28,764 nucleotides of DNA from DASYRM01 sp035646375 (GTDB lineage: Bacteria > Acidobacteriota > Vicinamibacteria > Vicinamibacterales > UBA2999). The notes below the pieces were generated by a model that saw nothing but the letters and a program-made list of their open reading frames with translations, did no database searches and was not told where the DNA came from. Every line of letters begins with the position of its first letter. Position 1 is the first letter of the stretch. Below are positions 13,898 through 21,920 of the stretch, piece after piece. A program made the position numbers and the translations under genes. Location of the stretch: contig DASRPM010000118.1 in assembly GCA_035646375.1 (NCBI GenBank), positions 1 through 28,764 on the forward strand, read 5' to 3'.

Positions 13898-14730
13898 TGC
13901 TCCAGCTCGGTGCGCGCATCGGTTTTCTCGTCGCGATACTTCACGATCACCGGCGTCGCCAGCGACAGGCCCCACTCGGGCCCCTTGCCCACCGTGACCG
14001 CCCGCGCGCCCGGCACCACCACCGCGCCCGCGGGCACGACGAGCGGCTGCCCGGCCTCGGGCCTGATGACGACGCCGTTCGGCAGATCGTAGATCGGCGT
14101 CGAGCCGGTGACGATGGTGCCCGCCGCCAGGACCGCTCGCCGTTTGACGATGGCGCCTTCGTAGACGCCGCAGTTGCCGCCGACGAGCACGTCGTCCTCG
14201 ACGATCACCGGCATGGCGCCCACCGGCTCGAGCACGCCGCCGATCTGCGCCGCCGCGCTCAGGTGCACCCGTTTGCCGATCTGCGCGCACGAGCCGACGA
14301 GCGCGTGCGAGTCGACGAAGGACAGGTCGTCCACATACGCGCCCACGTTGATGTACATCGGCGGCGCGCAGATCACGCCGCGACCGAGGTAGGCGCCGTC
14401 GCGAATCGACGACCCGCCGGGGATGACGCGCACGCCGCTCGACGCGTCGAGCGTCTTGAGCGGCATCGTGTCCTTGTCGAGAAACGGCCAGCGGCCCTTG
14501 CCGACGCCCACGTCCACGATGTCGCCCCAGCGAAGGCCGAGGAGAATGCCCTGCTTCACCCAGATGTTGACGCGCCAGCCGGAGGGAGACGACGGGTCGG
14601 GTTCGGCCGCCCGCACGCGGCCGGAGGAGAGCTCGGCCCGCAGCCGCGCGAACGCGTCGCGGGCCTGCTGCTTCGGCGCCGAGGCGCCCTGCTCGAAGAG
14701 AGTGGTGACCTCGTCGGCGAGATCCGTCAA
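13885..14730 (-). CDS. dapD: Tetrahydrodipicolinate N-succinyltransferase
   Basis: With the start proposed here the product is 281 residues, close to typical DapD. An N-terminal helical domain (DLADEVTTLFEQ, RLRAELSSGRVRAAEP, VNIWVKQGILLGLR) precedes a left-handed beta-helix of hexapeptide repeats, with SSIRDGAYLGRGVICAPPMY, FVDSHALVGSCAQIGKRVHL and AQIGGVLEPVGAMPVIVEDD. DapD succinylates tetrahydrodipicolinate using succinyl-CoA. The frame stays open to an ATG at 14805, but everything upstream of 14731 belongs to the inverted-repeat element. The TTG at 14728-14730 aligns best with the family N-terminus. No Shine-Dalgarno is visible before either start. The 3' end overlaps dapE by 13 bp. Confidence 0.88.
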   Translation of the reverse strand: MTDLADEVTTLFEQGASAPKQQARDAFARLRAELSSGRVRAAEPDPSSPSGWRVNIWVKQGILLGLRWGDIVDVGVGKGRWPFLDKDTMPLKTLDASSGVRVIPGGSSIRDGAYLGRGVICAPPMYINVGAYVDDLSFVDSHALVGSCAQIGKRVHLSAAAQIGGVLEPVGAMPVIVEDDVLVGGNCGVYEGAIVKRRAVLAAGTIVTGSTPIYDLPNGVVIRPEAGQPLVVPAGAVVVPGARAVTVGKGPEWGLSLATPVIVKYRDEKTDARTELEQWIR

Positions 14731-14732
14731 TA

Positions 14733-14889
14733 GGACCCCGGTTGGACTAAGGTGGCCAAGTTGGGTGCCGAGGCGCCCGCCCGGCAAGGCGCGAGGAGCG
14801 CGCATACCGGGAGTATGTAAGCGACGAGCAACGCCGCCCGGCGGGATGCATCGGCGGCCAGGTTGGTCACCTTAGTCCAACCGGGGTCC
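14733..14889. mobile_element. 157-bp MITE-like inverted-repeat element between dapA and dapD
   Basis: The two ends are 22-bp perfect inverted repeats (14733-14754 and 14868-14889, outer end GGACCCCGGTTGGAC). Pairing continues with a few mismatches for another 50 bases or more (CCGCCGATGCATCCCGCC against its partner), ending in a central CATAC-CGGGA-GTATG hairpin near 14803-14817. The whole element can fold into one long hairpin. TA lies outside both ends (14731-14732, and within TTA at 14890-14892), hinting at a TA target as in mariner/IS630-type elements, although one extra base on the right makes that uncertain. It carries no transposase, so it would need one in trans. It separates the dapA stop codon from the dapD start within one operon. 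Confidence 0.75.
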
Positions 14890-15792
14890 TTAGACGCGGG
14901 CCGCGGCGCCGAGAAGCCTCAGCTTCTGCAGCACGCCGATCACCCGCTCGCGCGACGCCGGCGTGATCGACACGAGCGGCAGCCGCACCTCGTCTTCGCA
15001 CAGGCCCATCGCCGCCATCGCCGCCTTGCAGGGCGCGGGATTGCTTTCGACGAAGTTCCCCGTGAGCAGCGGCAGCAGCCATCCCTGCAGCTTGCGCGCG
15101 GCCGCGAACTCCCCGCGCTCGCACAACTCCACGAGCTGCACCATTTCGGCCGGCACCTCGTTGGAGGCCACCGAGATCACGCCGCGGCCGCCGATGGCCA
15201 TCACCGGCACGGTGATCGGATCGTCGCCGCTCAGCAGCAGGAAGCTCTCGGGCGCGTTGGCCACGATGTCGGTCATCTGGACGAGGCTGCCCGACGCTTC
15301 CTTGATGCCGATGATGTTCGGAATCTCCGCCAGCCGGAGCACCGTGGCGACGTCGATGTTCACGCCGGTGCGCCCCTGAATGCTGTACAGCATGATCGGA
15401 AGCCGCGTGCTCTCGGCAATCGCCTTGAAGTGCTGGAACTGCCCTTCCTGCGTCGGCTTGTTGTAGTACGGCGACACATGGAGCAGGCCGTTGGCGCCCA
15501 CCTTTTCCATGTCGCGCGACAGCTCGATGGCCTCGCGCGTGTCATAGCCGCCGGCGCCCGCCATCACCGGCACCTTGCCCGCCGCCTCCTCGAGCACGAG
15601 CTCCACCACGCGCAGCTTTTCGCGATGCGTCAGCGTGGGGGATTCGCCGGTGGTACCGCACGGCACGAGGAAGTGCACGCCGGCGTCGATCTGCCGCTTC
15701 GCCAGACGCTTGACCGCCGTCTCATCGAGCGCGCCGCCCTTGGTGAACGGCGTGATGAGTGCGGTGCCGACGCCGGTGAACGGAGTGCGCAT
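14890..15792 (-). CDS. dapA: 4-hydroxy-tetrahydrodipicolinate synthase
   Basis: The 300-residue TIM barrel has the DapA signature residues. VPCGTTGESPTL (about 43-54) binds pyruvate, SPYYNKPTQEG carries Y110, LYSIQGRTG carries Y136, and IGIKEASG carries the Schiff-base lysine K164. It condenses pyruvate with aspartate semialdehyde, the first committed step of diaminopimelate synthesis. The segment usually written YNVPGRT is YSIQGRT here, a small departure. A good AGGGAG Shine-Dalgarno lies seven bases before the ATG at 15790-15792. The TAA stop abuts the inverted-repeat element. It is separated from dapB by 60 bp that hold two palindromes. Confidence 0.95.
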   Translation of the reverse strand: MRTPFTGVGTALITPFTKGGALDETAVKRLAKRQIDAGVHFLVPCGTTGESPTLTHREKLRVVELVLEEAAGKVPVMAGAGGYDTREAIELSRDMEKVGANGLLHVSPYYNKPTQEGQFQHFKAIAESTRLPIMLYSIQGRTGVNIDVATVLRLAEIPNIIGIKEASGSLVQMTDIVANAPESFLLLSGDDPITVPVMAIGGRGVISVASNEVPAEMVQLVELCERGEFAAARKLQGWLLPLLTGNFVESNPAPCKAAMAAMGLCEDEVRLPLVSITPASRERVIGVLQKLRLLGAAARV

Positions 15793-15815
15793 GACGAGCT
15801 CCCTTGCCTTCGTGG

Positions 15816-15870
15816 GGGCACATCTTCAGATGTGCCCGACCCCTCGGGCGGTCTAAAGACCGCCCGCTAC
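15816..15870. repeat. Two short palindromes between dapB and dapA
   Basis: GGGCACATC-TTCA-GATGTGCCC (15816-15837) and GGGCGGTC-TAAA-GACCGCCC (15846-15865) with a GCTACAT tail. The second is the same sequence as the copy at 10536-10560. The dapB stop codon (TAG on the minus strand, 15853-15855) lies within its stem/loop junction. Lying inside the operon, these hairpins could partly end transcription or set relative mRNA levels of dapB and dapA. Confidence 0.8.
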
Positions 15871-16535
15871 ATCGGCCGGCGTCTGCAGGACGTCGGCCAT
15901 GGTGAACCACCCTTGCCGGCCGCGAACCCACTTCGCGGCCACGAGCGCCCCGCCCGCGAACCCGCGGCGGTCGCGCGCGGTGTGAATCAGCTCGATCGTA
16001 TCCGACGGGCCGTCGAATCCGGCGGTGTGCGTGCCCGGAATCCCACCGGCCCGCGTGGATGACATGTCGATGGGACGGTCGAAGCCGGCGGCCACCATGC
16101 CGTCGCGCAGCTGGAGCGCCGTGCCGGACGGCGCGTCGCGCTTCGTGGCGTGGTGCGCCTCGTGAATCCAGGCGCCGTATTGCGCCTGCTGCCGCATCAG
16201 CCGGGCCGCTTCGTTGACCACGAGCTGGAAGATGTTGACGCCGATGGAGAAGTTGGCCGAGGCCACCACGCCAAGGCCGGCGCGCTCGGCCTGCGCACGC
16301 AGCGAGGCCGCGTGCGCGGCCCAGCCGGTGGTGCCGATGACCACCGGCATCTTCATCTCGACGTAGCGGGGAAAATTGGCGACGAGCGCGTCGGCGGTGG
16401 TGAAGTCGATCGCGACGTCGGCGGCGCGCCACTCGTCACGTCCGTCGTCCACCCGGCCGGTCACGGCGATCCCCTGCTCGGCGGCCAGGGCGTCGATCAG
16501 CTGTCCCATCTTGCCGTAGCCGACGATGAGCACGT

Positions 16536-16539
<4 letters not shown>
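15853..16539 (-). CDS. dapB: 4-hydroxy-tetrahydrodipicolinate reductase
   Basis: The 228-residue product is DapB. It has an N-terminal NAD(P)-binding motif VLIVGYGKMGQL, then AIDFTTAD, VVIGTTGW and ASANFSIGVN, then the substrate site HEAHHATKRDAPSGTALQL (His129/130 and K133) and an R-x-G-x-x-G-x-H motif (TRAGGIPGTH). It reduces the DapA product with NAD(P)H. At 228 residues it is at the short end, since the N-terminal domain lacks a stretch present in the enterobacterial enzyme. The start is GTG, overlapping the lysC stop by four bases (GTGA). The last few residues (VAGGL) and the stop are encoded by a palindromic repeat, so the C-terminus may have been replaced or trimmed by its insertion. 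Confidence 0.95.
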
Positions 16540-17888
<1,349 letters not shown>

Positions 17889-17899
17889 TGGCACTGAAA

Positions 17900-17917
17900 A
17901 CGCCCCCGACGTGGGGG
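17900..17917 (-). promoter_or_regulatory. GC-rich hairpin in the lysC leader
   Basis: On the minus strand GCCCCC-ACGTC-GGGGGC is followed by GTTTTC, and the lysC ATG comes about a dozen bases later. It would form at the very 5' end of the transcript starting from the extended -10 nearby. It could act as a weak terminator, an mRNA-stabilising cap or a translation block. No lysine riboswitch fold is visible. Confidence 0.5.
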
Positions 17918-17927
17918 CAAAACGATG

Positions 17928-17936
17928 TTTATAGCA
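17928..17936 (-). promoter_or_regulatory. Extended -10 promoter for the lysC-dap operon
   Basis: The minus strand reads TGCTATAAA, a TGn-extended -10. The predicted start is near 17921, giving a short leader of about 33 nt that contains the GC-rich hairpin. No clear -35 lies 17 bp upstream. Confidence 0.45.
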
Positions 17937-17989
17937 CGCGCAGGCGCTTCCTGCCGAGCTGCAACTTCTGCCCGGCGATCCCTGTAGAC

Positions 17990-18032
17990 CTTACGTGGCT
18001 GGCTCGAGCCCGTACGTGGTTGCGGATCTTCG
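17990..18032. repeat. Degenerate palindromic-repeat remnants upstream of the hsp20-like gene
   Basis: The forward strand has TTACGTGGCTGGCTCGAGCC followed by CGTACGTGGTTGCGGATCTT and CGGACCC. The ACGTGG(T)TGCGG-TCTTC order matches the flank-plus-stem of copies at 1923 and 10501-10531 (other strand), but the stem is now imperfect. An in-frame GTG at 17995 would translate this repeat as an N-terminal extension of the Hsp20-like protein, so I prefer a later start. Confidence 0.5.
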
Positions 18033-18084
18033 GACCCACCAGGGGGCGGCATGGCTGGCATGCTCGTTGCGGTTCGGCTTCGTC

Positions 18085-18390
18085 ATGCCGGATCAGGTCA
18101 TTGCTCGAGTCGATCTGCCTGGGAGCACGGCCGCGGACGTCAGCCTGCAGGTGCACCAGACGCGACTGCTCATCACGGCCGGGCCCGAGGGCGCCGCCCA
18201 GCTCCTGAAGCACCTCGAAGGCGATGTGCATGTCGTCTACCGTCGGAACCGCGCCACCGGCGGGTTCTTCCGCTCGGTGCTGCTACCGAGCGGGATTTCA
18301 GTGGACGACATCAAGGCGACCATGCACGACGGCGTACTGGTCGTGACCGCACCGGCCAAAAAAGGAAAGAGGCAGGAGCAGCATGTCTGA
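18085..18390 (+). CDS. Hsp20/alpha-crystallin-like small heat shock protein
   Basis: From the ATG at 18085 the product is 101 residues and consists of little more than an alpha-crystallin domain. VIARVDLPGSTAADVSLQVH gives the first strands, LLITAGPE follows, and RATGGFFRSVLLPSGISVDD is the family's R-x-x-G-x-F-x-R-x-x-x-LP element. It ends KATMHDGVLVVTAPAKKGK. Such proteins are ATP-independent holdases. The usual N-terminal arm and the C-terminal I-x-I motif are missing or very short. The frame is open 30 codons upstream, but that part is repeat-derived, so the start is uncertain and an older N-terminus may have been lost. It overlaps the universal stress gene by eight bases. Confidence 0.75.
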   Translation: MPDQVIARVDLPGSTAADVSLQVHQTRLLITAGPEGAAQLLKHLEGDVHVVYRRNRATGGFFRSVLLPSGISVDDIKATMHDGVLVVTAPAKKGKRQEQHV

Positions 18391-19372
18391 CATCAGCCGC
18401 GTGCTCTGCGCCATCGAGCTCACGGAGCCGTCACGGCGAGCGCTCGACTGCGCGCTGTGGTGGGCGCGCCGCCATGGAGCCGACGTCTCCGTGCTGCACG
18501 TCCACCGCCTGGCCGTTACGACGCCGGACACCGGAAGCCTGCACGGCGATGCCTCGGCCGGTGCGCCGGCAGAGGCGCAGGGCACGCTGGATCCCGACGA
18601 GCGCGGCGCACGGCAGCTCGAGGTGGAGCGGTTCGTCGAGCAGGCGCGCACGGACGGTGTCCAGATCGAGGTGCTGCTCGACGAAGACGCCAGCGTGGCG
18701 GACGCCATCGTGGCACGTGCCGACGCGCTGGCCGCCGACCTCGTCGTGGTGGGAGCCGGCGCTGATCCGTCGAGCGAGCACCCGATGCTGGGACACACCA
18801 CCGCGGCCCTGCTGCGCGCGGCTCCCTGCTCCGTGCTGGTCGTCCCGGCGCCGGCGGCCGACGTGGCCAACCCGTGCGTCAGCGGCCTCCACCAAGTCAT
18901 GTGCGCGGTCAGCTTGGCGGAGCAGTCAGACCAGGTGCTCGAGTACGCCGCTGGGCTCGCCACGGAGTCCACCGCGCACCTGGCCGTGGTGCACGTCGTC
19001 GAGCTGGTCTCGGAAGTGGCGGCGCTCGCCTACGACTTCGACGAGCACCGCGAGGTGCGCGTGCAGCCGGCCTGCGAGGAACTCGTGGCCCTCGTCGCCC
19101 GCGTCATCGGCCACGAAAATCCAGTGGAGGAAATCGTGGCGCATGGCACCGCGTGCGACGAAATCCTCAAGCTGGCGGCGGAAGAGTCCACCGACCTCAT
19201 CGTGGTCGGCCACGGATCGGGACGCCGGGCGCGCGGCGTGGGACGCCCGACTGGCCAGGCCATCGCGCGCGAGGCGCGCTGCCCTGTGCTGTTCGTCTAC
19301 CCCATCGGCTTCGACGCGTCGCGCCCGTTCGCCGACAGCCACGGATACCGGGACGTGTCGAGACCGGCGTAA
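18383..19372 (+). CDS. Tandem-domain universal stress protein
   Basis: The 329-residue product contains two UspA domains (about 5-155 and 168-320). Each opens with a V-L-C-A-[IV] strand (RVLCAIELTEPSRRALDCAL; VMCAVSLAEQSDQVLEYAAG) and ends with a nucleotide-loop region. The first loop is DLVVVGAGADPSSEHPMLGH leading to CSVLVVP. The second is DLIVVGHGSGRRARGVGRPT leading to CPVLFVYP. Neither loop is a perfect G-x2-G-x9-G-[ST] ATP motif, so ATP binding is uncertain. The AGGAG Shine-Dalgarno before the ATG at 18383 lies within the end of the hsp20-like gene. Pairing with Hsp20 suggests a small stress-response operon. Its last 76 bases overlap the convergent NTF2-like gene. Confidence 0.92.
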   Translation: MSDISRVLCAIELTEPSRRALDCALWWARRHGADVSVLHVHRLAVTTPDTGSLHGDASAGAPAEAQGTLDPDERGARQLEVERFVEQARTDGVQIEVLLDEDASVADAIVARADALAADLVVVGAGADPSSEHPMLGHTTAALLRAAPCSVLVVPAPAADVANPCVSGLHQVMCAVSLAEQSDQVLEYAAGLATESTAHLAVVHVVELVSEVAALAYDFDEHREVRVQPACEELVALVARVIGHENPVEEIVAHGTACDEILKLAAEESTDLIVVGHGSGRRARGVGRPTGQAIAREARCPVLFVYPIGFDASRPFADSHGYRDVSRPA

Positions 19373-19782
19373 TCCGGGTCGAGGTAGATGAAGCACCGCT
19401 GAATCAGGAAGTCCCGCACCTCGAACACGTCGCACCAGCGGCCCGCATGCGTCACGCCCGCGCGCCAGGGCCCGTCCTTGTATTCGCCGGCGCTCGTGCC
19501 TTCGACGGCGAACACGTCGGTGCCCGTCATAATCCAGTTGAACGTCGCGTAGTCGTGCAGGATGTGGCGGATGCCACCCCCGAAGTCGGTGAACAGCTGC
19601 CCGATCTGATCCTTGCCGGTGGCGAGCCCCCACTTCGGAAAGAACACCTGCGCGTCGTCGGCAAAAAGGTCCAGGATGCTGCCGCCGCCCGAGGTCACGC
19701 CCTTGTTGTCGAAGGCCTTCAGGTACTCGATCGCCACCGACTTGCGCTGCTCGTCCGTCATCGTCATGCGCGTGATCGCCAT
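19297..19782 (-). CDS. NTF2-like/SnoaL-type family protein
   Basis: The 161-residue product has no signal peptide and shows an NTF2-like cone fold. SVAIEYLKAFDNKG and ILDLFADDAQVFFPKWGLAT form the first helices and strand, and GKDQIGQLFTDFGGGIRHIL the next helix. WIMTGTDVFAVEGTSAGEYK, WCDVFEVRDFLIQRCFIYLD and the terminal DPDYAGLDTSRYPWL complete the sheet. Family members include small isomerases, hydratases and polyketide cyclases, so the substrate is open. The frame runs past the end of the convergent universal stress gene by 76 bp, encoding the last ~25 residues on the opposite strand. An internal ATG at 19767 is an alternative start. Neither start has a clear Shine-Dalgarno. Confidence 0.82.
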   Translation of the reverse strand: MAITRMTMTDEQRKSVAIEYLKAFDNKGVTSGGGSILDLFADDAQVFFPKWGLATGKDQIGQLFTDFGGGIRHILHDYATFNWIMTGTDVFAVEGTSAGEYKDGPWRAGVTHAGRWCDVFEVRDFLIQRCFIYLDPDYAGLDTSRYPWLSANGRDASKPMG

Positions 19783-19859
19783 AGGGTGGGGATCTAAGAC
19801 CAGCGCTGCGCGCGTGTCAACGACGGCCGCGCCGTGATAGGTTCTGCCCAGGTTCGTTC

Positions 19860-20693
19860 ATGTCCTCCGCTGACGCGTCGTACACGGAACGGCGGCGTGC
19901 GTTCCGCCTCCTCCACGAGTCTGGGTGCTTCGTGATTCCCAACCCGTGGGACGCGGGCTCGGCGCGCGTCCTGCAGCAGCTCGGGTTCAAGGCGCTCGCC
20001 ACCACGAGCGCGGGGTGCGCCTGGTCGAACGGCCGGCCGGATGGCGCCGCCGGACTCGAGGCGACGCTGGCGAACGTCCGCGCCATCGTCGGCGCCACCG
20101 ATCTGCCGGTCAACGCGGATTTCGAGTCCGGCTTCGCCGCGACGCCGGAAGGCGTCGCCGCCAACGTCGCGGCGTGCGTGGCCGCGGGCGTGGCGGGGCT
20201 GTCGATCGAGGATTCGACCGGCCGTCCCGCCGAGCCGCTCTATCCGTTGCCGGTCGCCGTGGAGCGCCTGCGCGCCGCCCGCACCGCGATCGACGCCACG
20301 CAGACCGGTGTCCTGCTGGCCGGGCGCGCCGAGTGCTATCTCGTGGGCCACCCCGATCCGCTCGGCGAATCGCTGCGGCGCCTGACGGCGTACGCCGAGG
20401 CCGGCGCCGACGTGCTCTTCGCGCCCGGCGTCGCGACGCGCGACGACATCGCCGCCATCGTCGCCGCGGTGGCGCCACGGCCCGTCAACGTCGTCGTGTC
20501 GCGCAACATCGGCCTCACGGTGGCGGACCTTGCCGCGCTCGGCGTCCGTCGTATCAGCGTCGGGGGCGCGCTCGCCCGCGCGGCGTGGACGGCGTTTGCG
20601 CGCGCCGCCCAGACGATCGCCGACGACGGCGTGTTCACCGGCTTCGACGACATCCTCGGCTCCGCGGCGATCCACGAGTACCTGCACCGATGA
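19860..20693 (+). CDS. Isocitrate lyase/PEP mutase family enzyme
   Basis: The 277-residue product is a TIM barrel of the PEP mutase/isocitrate lyase superfamily. GCFVIPNPWDAGSARVLQQL and FKALATTSAGCAWSNGRPDG lie at the start, followed by PVNADFESGFA with the metal-binding acidic residues, and GVAGLSIEDSTGRP and AGRAECYLVG. DVLFAPGVATRDDIAAIV and VRRISVGGALARAAW complete the barrel. Members with these motifs cleave or rearrange C-C or P-C bonds in 2-oxo acids (methylisocitrate lyase, oxaloacetate decarboxylase, phosphonopyruvate hydrolase). The catalytic cysteine motif of true isocitrate lyases (KKCGH) is absent, so an oxaloacetate/phosphonopyruvate-type or uncharacterised activity is likelier. 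The stop overlaps the next gene's start (ATGA). Confidence 0.88.
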   Translation: MSSADASYTERRRAFRLLHESGCFVIPNPWDAGSARVLQQLGFKALATTSAGCAWSNGRPDGAAGLEATLANVRAIVGATDLPVNADFESGFAATPEGVAANVAACVAAGVAGLSIEDSTGRPAEPLYPLPVAVERLRAARTAIDATQTGVLLAGRAECYLVGHPDPLGESLRRLTAYAEAGADVLFAPGVATRDDIAAIVAAVAPRPVNVVVSRNIGLTVADLAALGVRRISVGGALARAAWTAFARAAQTIADDGVFTGFDDILGSAAIHEYLHR

Positions 20694-21889
20694 TTCCGCT
20701 GCTCCCTCGAAGGGAGCTGGCCGCCTGGGTGATCGCCCTGCTTGCCGCGTGGGCGCTCCTGGCCGCGACCGGATTCACCAGCCGCGACCCCGACTCCGCG
20801 TTCTACGCCGCGATGTCGGCGCGACTGGCCAACGCATCGCTGGCGGGCGTCATCGCGCCCGAATGGGGCGGACTGTGGAACGGCACCGGCCTCTGGCAGG
20901 AGCATCCGATCGGCATCTATCTGCTGCCGATCGCGCTGGCCAAGGCGGGCTATCCCGGCGCGCAGGCGGCCTACGCCGTGGGCATCGCCATGGGGCTCGG
21001 ATGCCTGCTCCTGCTCGCGCGCCTGGCGCGCGCGGCCGAGCCGAGCGCCGGCCGCAGCGCGCTCGTGCTGCTGCAGCTCGTGCCGGCGGCGTTCGTCTTC
21101 CGCGTGCGGTCGAACCAGGAATATCCGATGCTGCTCTGTCTGCTCGTCGCGCTGCTCGCGCTCGACGGCGTGCGGCGCTCCTGGGGCTGGAGCCTCGTCG
21201 TGGCGGCCGCGCTCGTGGCGGCGCTGCTCGTGAAGGGCGTCTTCGTCGCGATCGTCCTCCTCGGCGCCGGCCTCTGGGTGCTCGTCAACCCGTTGCGGGT
21301 GCCTGGCTCGCTCCTGCGGCCGCTCGTGGCCCTGTCCGGATCGGTCGCGGCGATGGTGGTCGTGGCTCTCGCGTACGACGGGCTATACGAGCAGGCGGCA
21401 GGCACGACGTTCTGGGCGGGATACTGGCGGCGTCAGCTCGGCCCCGTCGCCGAAGCCGCGCCGGGCGCGGGCACGCTGGCGCTCGTCTACCACGCATTCT
21501 TCTATCTCGCTCACCTGGCGTGGCTGTCGGCGCCATGGGGCGCCGCGCTCATCGCGCTCGTGGCGGGCTGGCTGACGAGAGCGCGCGACGGCTGGCGGGC
21601 GCAGCCGGACACGCTCCGGCGCGCGGCGCTCTTCGCGCTCGGGTTCGCCGCGGCGGCGATCGTGCTGCTCAGTCCGTCGGGCCGGTTCGCGGAGCGCTAC
21701 CTGTTCTCCCCCGTCTTCGTGACCGCCGCGATCGGCGTCGCCGTGGCGTGCCGCACCTGGCCGGCCATTCCGGTGACGGTCGCCCAGATCGAGCGCCGCA
21801 TCCCGTTCCTGCCCGTGGCGATCTGGATCGTGCTGATCGCGGGGCGCCTTGGCCTCGGTCCCCTGCTGCCCCGCCCTCGATTCTGGTAG
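20690..21889 (+). CDS. GT-C type glycosyltransferase-like integral membrane protein
   Basis: The 399-residue product has about ten or eleven hydrophobic helices. Between the first two lies a loop with FTSRDPDSAFYAAMSARLAN, containing the acidic pair typical of GT-C transferases (ArnT/PMT/GT39-GT83 type). A second segment, GLWQEHPIGIYLLPIALAKA, resembles the K-P-P/H-P-type substrate-entry region of that clan. Such enzymes move sugars from lipid-phosphate donors onto lipids or proteins on the outer face of the membrane. No large periplasmic C-terminal domain is present, so the protein is shorter than most ArnT proteins. It overlaps the PEP mutase family gene by four bases. No functional link between the two is obvious. 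Confidence 0.75.
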   Translation: MIPLLPRRELAAWVIALLAAWALLAATGFTSRDPDSAFYAAMSARLANASLAGVIAPEWGGLWNGTGLWQEHPIGIYLLPIALAKAGYPGAQAAYAVGIAMGLGCLLLLARLARAAEPSAGRSALVLLQLVPAAFVFRVRSNQEYPMLLCLLVALLALDGVRRSWGWSLVVAAALVAALLVKGVFVAIVLLGAGLWVLVNPLRVPGSLLRPLVALSGSVAAMVVVALAYDGLYEQAAGTTFWAGYWRRQLGPVAEAAPGAGTLALVYHAFFYLAHLAWLSAPWGAALIALVAGWLTRARDGWRAQPDTLRRAALFALGFAAAAIVLLSPSGRFAERYLFSPVFVTAAIGVAVACRTWPAIPVTVAQIERRIPFLPVAIWIVLIAGRLGLGPLLPRPRFW

Positions 21890-21920
21890 TCACGCGTCGG
21901 GATGAACGGCTGCCCGCGGC

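Noticed and set aside
11495..14092. Very long plus-strand open frame (865 codons) over the dap and MBL genes
   Set aside because: It is antisense to dapE, the MBL-rhodanese gene and dapD, is rich in His/Arg/Gln/Gly as expected for the reverse of GC-rich coding DNA, and shows no domain motif.
14733..14889. Start of dapD at the ATG 14805 inside the inverted-repeat element
   Set aside because: The extra ~25 residues are repeat-encoded and extend beyond the family N-terminus. There is no ribosome site, so the TTG at 14728-14730 is preferred, though not proven.
17889..17990. Lysine riboswitch upstream of lysC
   Set aside because: The leader predicted from the extended -10 is only about 33 nt, and the region has none of the multi-helix architecture of that riboswitch.
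19925..21889. 654-codon plus-strand frame suggesting a fusion of an Arg-rich region to the membrane transferase
   Set aside because: The first ~255 codons are a shifted reading of the PEP mutase family gene. The membrane protein has its own ATG at 20690 overlapping the upstream stop.
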